Of a stretch of DNA of 64,000 nt, positions 57,229 to 64,000 are shown piece after piece; within the stretch, counting starts at the first letter, position 1; each line of letters opens with the position of its first letter. The stretch covers positions 63,494,397 through 63,558,396 of the forward strand of contig CM054143.1 in NCBI GenBank assembly GCA_028751875.1, in the 5' to 3' direction. Under the pieces are notes generated by a model. It was given only the letters and a program-made list of their open reading frames with translations, made no database searches and was not told the origin of the DNA. Source of the DNA: Rapana venosa (taxonomy: Eukaryota > Mollusca > Gastropoda > Neogastropoda > Muricidae). A program made the translations under genes and the position numbers.

Positions 57229-58671
57229 CTTTGCGCCCAATGGCAGCAGGATGTGTCTCTCTGTCTTTGAGTGTTGTTTTTGTGCATATTTCCTCCATAA
57301 AGCAACACAAATTTGATATCTAGTGTTTGTGACTCCACCTTGCATTGACTGGCCAGATTAGTTTTTCTTAATATCATTTACATTTTGAATTACTTTAATT
57401 TATAATTTTCATTTTCTGATATATTTTTGATGATTCAACTGACTTAATGGTTTGTATTCAACTGACATTGCCGGTCCTTGTGACTCATTTTACTGTAACC
57501 CTGCTGCCGTGTGAGCAATTTCCTGAAACACAATTTCCTGAAACACGAACTCAGATCCTGCCCCCCCCCCCCCCCCACAACAACCACCCAGTGTTTCTCC
57601 TTCCACGGATATGAAACTAACTGCCAAAGACATGAGAGCTTTGCTCTCACATGGGTTTTACAACATACCATACAGACTAAAATGACACATTTCAACCTTA
57701 AGAATCAACCACCCCAAAACTAGATGAGGTACCTGTGCTGGCAGACATCATCCCCTGTGGCCCCCTACATCTGTCTCCATCCTCATTTCTGACGTCACTA
57801 CCGCTACCACCATAACCAAGGACAACACTGCTTCCCTTCCCTCTGATCAACCTGTTTCTTCCTGTGTTAATGACTTTGATAAAAAGTGTTCTGATGGTTA
57901 TGGTTATCATGGTGTGTATGAAACTGTAAATCCCCAAACTTGCCCAGTTCTTTCACCAGCTTCTACACCTGACTCTCAATCTAAACTTTTGTCCGCTCTC
58001 CCACTCTCCACATCTCTATCATTGCCTTCATCCTCTTCCTCTGACAGTTATCCTAATTCACCAGTTATCATCAACCTCTCTGCCTCCTTCAAACCTGCTT
58101 AACATGTGCTTGTTCAAGTGCAATCTGTCTGCCCAGAAGGTAAAGCTGACCTCATTTCTGATTTCATTTCTGATAAGAATATTGATCTAACATTTCTTAC
58201 AGAAACCTGGTTAAAAACACACGGTCATGAACCGAAAATAAAACAACTGACACCACCAGGTTAAAAAACTCTTTCTCTTCCCCAACCCTCCCGTGGAGGT
58301 GGCATTGCCATCGTTTATAAGATACACTGGAACCTTCTCTTTCTTTCTGTCACTCTCTTCCTTTCTCACCTCAATCTTTCGAAGTCTGTGAACTCAACTT
58401 CAACACACCTGGCCACTCTATTACCTTCTGCTGTCTTTACTGTCCACCTCCAAGCCGTGACAATAATCTGACATCTTCCATCTTCCATCTTCCTGGATCA
58501 CTACAGCCTCTCTCCCAGAAAGCTTATCATTCTCGTTGACTTTAACTTCCACTTTGATAACCAGTCTTCTTCTGATGTCAAACGTCTTTCTCTTTCTTTG
58601 TCAAACCACTCTCTTTCTCAGCTGGTAAAGGAAGGAAGCAATGCTCAGATCAGGACATATTTTAGACTGAC
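57229..58671 (+). mobile_element. CR1-like LINE, 5' half, interrupted by the LTR element
   Basis: Starts CCTTTGCGCCCAATGGCAGCAGG, like 42,943. The leader has CCTGCTGCCGTGTGAGCAATTTCC, where a short duplication CAATTTCCTGAAACAC is seen (57,520-57,545). The Ser/Pro-rich coding stretch (57,914-58,100, AVNPQ.../SPASTPDSQSKLLSALPLS) and the endonuclease (CNLSAQ..., LISDFI, DLTFLTETWLKTH in shifting frames near 58,110-58,220; GGIAIV near 58,296) correspond to 43,660-44,040. Text stops at GACATATTTTAGACTGAC, where the LTR begins. Several stops; dead. Confidence 0.75.
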
Positions 58672-59788
58672 TGTAACAGACCTGTGTCTGTTCCTTTGGT
58701 ATTGTTTTGCAACTGTGGATATGTTGGATTTTTTTTCTTTGCTTTAGTGAGTAGGGGTCAATGATAGCTGTAGTGAAGTGTTTCTGTCATAAGAGTTGAC
58801 ATTTCATCTTTTGTCCTTGTCAGGGAAGGTTGCAGCTGTCTGAGCTGGCCTTTGATTGCGACATCTAGTCACTTCACCTAGATGAAGTGGTATGTTGATA
58901 AAAGATTGTTTTTAATATTTTTTTAAAAACCTCTTTTGCTTTAATTTAGGCAAGTAGTGCAGTGCATGGACTTCTGTATAGGTTTGTGAGTGTGGTGGGT
59001 TTGGTGTTCTGGGAACAACAAAACTCAAGAAAAAAAAGGTAAGGAATAATATCTATTAATACTGGGTACTAATAGTGGGGGTTCTTTTCTGCTATCTGTG
59101 TAGGCTTTTAATTTTGTCACTGTACTGACCCACTTGGGGAGAATCCCAGTAGCTGACCCAGTCCTGTCCAGTCCCCTAGGACAACCCCACCTGATCTGAG
59201 GGATAAAGGTGTGGCAGCGTTGGAGGCCAGGGCTGGAGCAGACGTCAGCAGTGAAAAAGACTTCCTTCAAGGAAAGGTCGTCATTGATTTTTAAAAAATG
59301 TGTATAGCAAAATTACAGCCAATTCTGTGTTGTTGTTGTTGTTTTTTCTGTACATAGTGCCAGAATTGGACAAGGAAAGACATATGTGTTTATCTGAGCC
59401 AGAGAGCTCAAAACTGTCTTGTCTACAAGAACTTTGTGAATGGTATTAATTAAACTTCATTGTGCTAGAGAGGCAGGAAGTTGATGGACTAAAGTTCCCT
59501 AGTGAACTGAAATATAATATTGTATTGACCCGGATGAAGTGAACTGGAAATTGTTTTGGGTTGAATGAATTGTAAATATTGAATATACAATTAATTTCTG
59601 CTTCTTTTGATTATTGAAAAAGTTATTTGTGTGACAGCTTGATGTAATAATAGAATAAATGAGAGTATAGAATTGAAATCTTGAGTGTGACTGTAGAGTG
59701 GAAAGAACGTGCGCCTTTGTGAGATTGTTGTTTCCCTTTATTCAACTTATCTATTTCATGTGACTGGAGTCAGTTTGCACCCATTACA
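58672..59788 (+). repeat. 5' LTR (about 1.1 kb)
   Basis: Begins TGTAACAG and ends CCATTACA, giving the inverted ends TGTAA...TTACA. The flanking LINE text stops exactly before it, and the primer site begins two bases after it. Contains AATAAA at 59,654-59,659, a possible polyadenylation signal. Related fragments lie at 16,505-17,270 and 18,983-19,436, so the family has more than one copy here. Confidence 0.85.
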
Positions 59789-59789
59789 T

Positions 59790-59802
59790 TGGTGACCCCG
59801 AC
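59790..59802 (+). promoter_or_regulatory. Primer-binding site, tRNA-Trp type
   Basis: TGGTGACCCCGAC is complementary to the 3' end of animal tRNA-Trp including CCA (…GTCGGGGTCACCA, from general knowledge of tRNA-Trp). It starts one base after the LTR end. Confidence 0.82.
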
Positions 59803-60506
59803 ATTTCTTTATTTCACTCTATAGTTATTTTCCGAGTTCTTTTTCTTTCAGGATTTCCTCTCCATAGTCCATGGGTTGTATGTAACTGTGTCAGAATAAG
59901 AAAGTGGTAATAGCTATTTTGATTGTTTGGGGTGTATGATTGTTTATTTTGTTTTTGTTACTGCCGTCTCCAGTTATACGGCTTTCTGAGGTTATTTAGT
60001 TTTCTCCTCAGTAAAGGGATTAGTTACTTTTCTTCTTTCTAATTGTTGCTGTTTCTGCTCTACTTTCTGTTGTTTTGTTACTACTTTAGTGTTTCTTTAG
60101 AACTTTCTTTTCTTGGGTTAAGTTTTATATTTTACATATAATGTTTTATATTAGCGGTTGTTAGTTAACAAAAGACTTTTTTTTCTCTTTTCTATCCCAT
60201 CGCCATAACTGAGTTTGATTTTGGGATTTTGAAAATTTGAATTTTGAATGAATACAAATTAATTAATATTTGGGTTGGGGGAAATATTTGTTAAATTTTT
60301 CAGATCTATTATTGATATTTTACAAATTGTTCCAAGTTGATACTGTATTGCCATATTTATTTGTTTTGGTATTTTTAATTCACATATTTAAAAAAAAAAA
60401 ATCATGTGTGTATTTAAGTGTTGAAGGTTGTTGAGTCTGTATTGTTTTCTTTTTCAGTTTTCTATTTTACTTTTCTTAGTTATTATTAGTGTTTGTTATA
60501 TTCGTC
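59803..60506 (+). other. Retrotransposon 5' leader
   Basis: AT-rich, about 700 bp between primer site and gag ATG, without an open frame of note. Confidence 0.65.
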
Positions 60507-60634
60507 ATGTGTCACAATTTTGACAAGTTTGTTGCCCAAGGGCAGAAATTAGGCCTTTCAGGGCCTGATTTGATAAAATATTGGATCAATGTGAGGAAAG
60601 GGAGCATAGGTATCATGAGAGAGAAAAGGAGAGA
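60507..60634 (+). pseudogene. gag, N-terminal piece
   Basis: ATG at 60,507 opens MCHNFDKFVAQGQKLGLSG, then PDLIKYWINVRKG and IMREKRR before the LINE insertion. This 'F...G.KLGL.G..L..' start followed by a charged coiled coil is typical of gag in this group. The coiled-coil codons (GAGAGAGAAAAGGAGAGA) are the insertion target. The part after the insertion is at 62,101. Confidence 0.75.
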
Positions 60635-61964
60635 CAATGACAATGACAATGACAATAATTTATTCAAAAAAGGCCTTGGCCCCATTTGAAGGGATATACA
60701 TCATTGGTAATGGTTTGTACATTCCACACCTAAGTCCTGTACCTCCAACACATACCTAACAGTTTTGCAATCTAAAGGTAATCATGACATCATCGTTTCT
60801 CTTCTTTTGAAAGACTTATGCAAGTACATAGCAACATTTCGTATAGTGTTTACATTGGTGGAGGACAAAAGTAAGACTAATCTAAATAGTGCAGGTCTCT
60901 TATAAAACTTAGAAGGAATGTATTTTGTTCTTAAATCTTCCAGTGCTGGGCAACAGAAAAAGTGTACCTCATCTTCTCTATACAGTTTACACATGGGGCA
61001 CGTCATATTTCTGTCATATATTTGATATCTTAAATGATGTACCATCATATCGGTGACCCCAAAACGAAACTTGGTCAATACACACCTTACAAACTTATTC
61101 ATATTCATGGTTGTATGTTTCAACAAGGTGATTGCTTTGAATAATTTATAAAGAAAATCTGTCGCTGCTTTGAATGTGGCTCCTCCCAATGCTGCCATCT
61201 ACAATCTATGATTACGTTTGTTTAAAGGAGGCCAGAAAACTCTTGACACAACCCAACACCCTGATTAAGGCCTCACAAATGCAAAACCATTTTCACACAA
61301 ACACTTACCCACGCTAGTCACCATGTTATCTTCCCTCTCTCATCGAGGTCATACAAAAGCTTATATGCTTGGGAAGGGAGTCTGTTTCCACACATCTGCG
61401 ATACTTTTAACCATACCCAATGCATTTCACATAAGAATTTAAATACAATGGATGTCTTCCAAGCTCACCATAAACTAGATCGTTTGGTGTTCGCCTGTTA
61501 ACAAGTAGGAATCGTTTCATTGCGAATAAATGTAATTTTTCAATTTCATGCCCTGCAAAGAAAGCCCATATTCTGCACCATACTGAACAATTGGCTGCAC
61601 CTGTGCATCAAACAACTTAAAAAACAATTCCGCTGAAATACTGTCAAATTTGTTCAAAAACATTAAGATATTCATGACTGCTCGTTTACCTCTGCTCACA
61701 AGATCTTGACAGGCAAAAGTAAAACTAAGCTTAGTAGAAAAATATATACCTAGATACTTATAAGCATTTACAACTTTTATTTGAGATTTTCCATAAAACC
61801 ATCTTTCACGAGAAGCCAGATATCCACCCTTACGAAATACTATAATATTACTTTTTTCCATGTTTACTTTAAGCTGAAGTCTTTGAGCTGCAGCGTGCAA
61901 ACTGTTCAATTGCGTTTGCAAACCAATAACAGTATCAGATAACAAAACAATATCGTCTGCAAAC

Positions 61965-61967
<3 letters not shown>
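60635..61967 (-). mobile_element. LINE inserted in gag, 5' truncated at the RT catalytic box
   Basis: On the minus strand the text begins LFADDIVLLSDTVIGLQTQL (61,966-61,907), so the copy starts at the motif-C box. It continues VNMEKSNIIVFRKGG, NAYKYLGIYFSTKLSF, FFKLFDAQVQPIVQYGAE (one open frame, 61,966-61,517), then a decayed middle (FLLVNRRTPNDLVYGEL near 61,520-61,470). A second open frame (61,198-60,782) holds a CPMCKLYREDEVHFFCC cysteine/histidine motif and RNVAMYLHKSFKRRE. The 3' UTR ends AATAAATTATTGTCATTGTCATTGTC, a (TGTCAT)n tail. GAGAGAGAAAAGGAGAG is present on both sides (60,617-60,633; about 61,998-62,014). The clade is not assigned. Confidence 0.82.
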
Positions 61968-61999
<32 letters not shown>

Positions 62000-62152
62000 A
62001 GAGAGAAAAGGAGAGGGAGAGAGAGGAGAGAGAGAAGGAGAGAGAGAGAGGAAAGAGAAAAGGAGAGAGAGAGGAGAGAGAGAAAAGGAGAGAGAGAGAG
62101 ATGAGAGAGAGAGGGAGAGAGAGCGAGAGAGGAGAGAGAGAGAGGGAGATAC
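61968..62152. repeat. (GA)n microsatellite between LINE and gag
   Basis: GA-rich tract of about 185 bp with GGGAGA and AAAAGGAGAG interruptions. It is an expanded version of the Glu/Arg/Lys codons of the gag coiled coil. Confidence 0.88.
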
Positions 62153-62709
62153 AAACTGAGTTAGAAAAGCTCAAAATCAAAGAAATAATGGAAAGAGATG
62201 TAAAACAAGCTGAACTTGAACTCCAGCTGGAAAAAGAAAAGGCTCAGACTGAATTTGAACGTCAGAGACTAGAAATTGAAAAACTGAAGTTGCCCTCTAG
62301 TTCTGATTCTCAGCAGGGTAAGGATTCTGTGTCTCACCTTAGGCCATATAACTATCCCAAATTACCTACTTTCAAGGAAGCTACTGACTCTATTGACTCT
62401 TTCTTGTACAGGTTTGAGGCTCATGCTACTGCTCTTAAATGGGATCCACAACACTGGCCTGTACTCTTGAGTGCAGTGTTAGATGGTCAGGCTTTGAGTC
62501 TTTATCATGGACTCTGTGCTACTAGTCCTATAGACTACCAAACACTGAAGGACTGCCTCTTAGCTAAGTTTCAGTGTACAGCTGAGGGATTTAGAGAGAA
62601 ATTTAGAGCTTGCAGGCCTGAGCAAGGTGAGGGATTCAAATCATTCGGAACTCGCCTATCACATCTACTAAATAGATGGTTGGATTTGTCTGAGTGTACA
62701 AAAACTTAG
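62101..62709 (+). pseudogene. gag, coiled coil and SCAN-like capsid
   Basis: The open frame starts in the GA tract, so its first ~15 codons are not a true start. A charged coiled coil (IQTELEKLKIKEIMERDVKQ...EFERQRLEIEKLKL) reaches about 62,290. The capsid then reads YPKLPTFKEATDSIDSFLYRFE, WPVLLSAVLDGQALSLYHGL, LKDCLLAKFQCTAEGFREKF and FGTRLSHLLNRWLDLSECTK. The frame ends TAG at 62,707. The following bases continue the capsid in the -1 frame (DAFYNLVLCEQL). The '..LVL.EQ' helix is what the vertebrate SCAN domain shares with Gmr1-like capsids. The shift falls in CAAAAAC, so a lost A is the simplest explanation. Gag would form the retrotransposon particle. Confidence 0.82.
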
Positions 62710-64000
62710 ATGCTTTCTATAATCTTGTACTTTGTGAACAGTTGTACGCATGTGTTTCAAAGGACCTTGCTGTGTTTTTAAGAGAACGCAAGCTTGCCAC
62801 CTCACGTGAGATACTTGATGCTGCTGAAAGTTATCGACTGGCGCATCCCACTAAGCTTCTTGCTCATCGGACTGATCCACCCCTGGTGTCCAACGTCGCT
62901 GCTCCTGTCCATAGTAAGTCCATCCCATCCCACCCTGGGAATCGGAGGGGAGGGGATAGTGGGGTTCCCCAAAACCAGCCCATCCCTAGATACCCTTTTC
63001 CTAAAGGGGTTTCTTTTGGGAGGGGGGTTGGTGGTGCCAGAGGTGCAAATTCTTTCCAGGGCAGGGGTAGTATGCACAATCCAGATAGTATAGATTGTTG
63101 GCATTGTGGGGGTAGGGGACATATTGCTAGCTCTTGTCCCAGTTTCAGGTCAGGTACTCAAACTCTGGACAAAAAGGGAGGTGCTGCTGATACACCTGCC
63201 CCAAAACAAATGACTCACATTAAAACAGGTATGACTGCCATTCTGTGTTCTGCTGTTAAAGAGTCACTGGATCTGTCTGATTTGAATTTGTCAGAGGGTT
63301 TTGTCAATGGTGTGAAAGTCACAGCCATGAGAGATGATGGTGCTACCACTGCAGGTGTAAAGAGGGATTTGGTTCGTCCAGATCAACTTACAGGCATGAA
63401 ACAGTGGGTGAAGTGTTTTGGTCACATGGACGTCTATGATGTTGCTTCTGTTGAAGTTCAGTCCCCTTACTCTTCAGGTCAACTTGAATGCTGTGTCATG
63501 GATGATCCTGTTGTAGATATAATCATTGGGCGTATCCGAGGGAAAACTGTTCCTGGTGGGTCTCATCATTTTGTTCCTGGACTTGTAGGGAATTTTCAGT
63601 CTGCTTCTGTTGCGGTCACAAGGAGTATGAAGAAGAAGGAAATGTCTGCTCCGAAACCATTGCCAGTTGCTGATTGTCTGTCCCTGTATCCAGAGGAGTT
63701 GAAGAAATGTCAGAGGGAAAATTTGTCATTGCAGAAGTTGTTTCAGCTGGCTGTTTCCGGGGATGTATGTCATTTTGGTGGAAACAGTTGGCTATATGTT
63801 GTGTTTGATGATGTTCTGTATCGACGTTTCTTTCAGGGTTCAACGGACTGCTCTGGGAAGTTCTCTGACCAGATTGTTGTGCCTACTTCTCTGAGGGACA
63901 TTGTTTTGCAGTATGCTCATGATGGTTTACTCGCTGGTCATTGTGGCAGAAATCGTACTTTGTGGAAGGTGAGACAGAGGTTTTACTGGCCTGGATTATC
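62709..64000 (+). pseudogene. gag end, protease and integrase start, open to the window edge
   Basis: One frame is open for about 430 codons without a stop. In order: capsid end (DAFYNLVLCEQL, FLRERKLATSREILDAAESY); Arg/Gly/Pro-rich linker; zinc knuckle CWHCGGRGHIASSC (63,093-63,134; CX2CX4HX4C); retropepsin-like region VNGVKVTAMRDDGATT (63,303-63,350), with DDG where DTG or DSG is usual, and the distal VDIIIGRIRG (63,513-63,542); a spacer; then IVVPTSLRDIVLQYAHDGLLAGHCGRNRTLWKVRQRFYWPG (about 63,874-63,996), the start of the integrase HHCC zinc-binding domain. No RT or RNase H lies between protease and integrase. The start cannot be set because this frame is entered by the shift at about 62,705. 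Confidence 0.85.

Larger units (their letters stand above)
58672..64000 (+). mobile_element. Ty3/gypsy LTR retrotransposon, Gmr1-like, incomplete at window end
   Basis: Order: 5' LTR, tRNA-Trp-type primer site, leader, gag (split by a LINE and GA repeat), zinc knuckle, protease and integrase zinc-binding region. RT/RNase H would lie beyond the window. Integrase-type sequence directly after protease is the order reported for Gmr1-like elements within Ty3/gypsy. The element interrupts a CR1-like LINE. The expected 4-5-bp target duplication would be (c)tgac, to be sought after the 3' LTR. Confidence 0.82.

Overview
This is eukaryotic DNA, most likely from a mollusc and probably a gastropod. No intact host gene is visible. 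The only host-like coding sequence (2,412-5,372) is a broken leucine-rich-repeat GPCR of the GRL101 type, a family first described from a pond snail, with a C-type-lectin domain and LDL-receptor class A repeats in its ectodomain. The rest is retrotransposons, SINEs, minisatellites and microsatellites. Nothing looks bacterial: there are no operons, tRNA/rRNA genes or CRISPR. The phylum call is inferred from the receptor and SINE types, at about 0.6 confidence.

Regions: 1-1,430 internally deleted CR1-like LINE (minus); 2,412-5,372 receptor pseudogene; 6,365-6,860 48-bp minisatellite; 7,720-10,400 two old LINE remnants; 10,480-19,440 poorly base-called sequence with RTE-type LINE 'RTE-B' split by a SINE, a piece of 'RTE-A', and an LTR fragment present twice, once corrupted; 19,440-25,165 SINE-C, LINE pieces, a 500-N gap and CR1-like 3' ends; 25,166-28,145 a 3-kb 36-40-bp satellite invaded by SINE-B; 28,225-31,712 CR1-like 3' end and three minisatellites; 31,880-33,110 a degenerate repeat hit by SINE-A, and a LINE tail; 33,890-38,890 CR1-like 3' end, then an I-type LINE into which RTE-A inserted with a twin-priming-like inversion; 41,653-42,548 RTE-B (minus); 42,943-51,770 a full-length-sized CR1-like LINE split by a 4.8-kb block holding a second long RTE-A copy; 51,915-56,935 minisatellites, CR1-like and SINE-C pieces; 57,229-64,000 a CR1-like 5' half interrupted by a Ty3/gypsy LTR element, whose gag is itself interrupted by another LINE.

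The most notable systems are: (1) the terminal LTR element, with a tRNA-Trp-type primer site, a SCAN-like capsid and integrase directly after protease (Gmr1-like domain order); (2) the RTE-A insertion with 12-bp target-site duplications and an internal inversion; (3) SINE-A, whose head joins a tRNA 5' half to the 5S rRNA internal promoter region.

Caution: about 9,700-19,000 and 43,920-48,050 carry base-call smearing into homopolymers, so frameshifts there say little about real decay.
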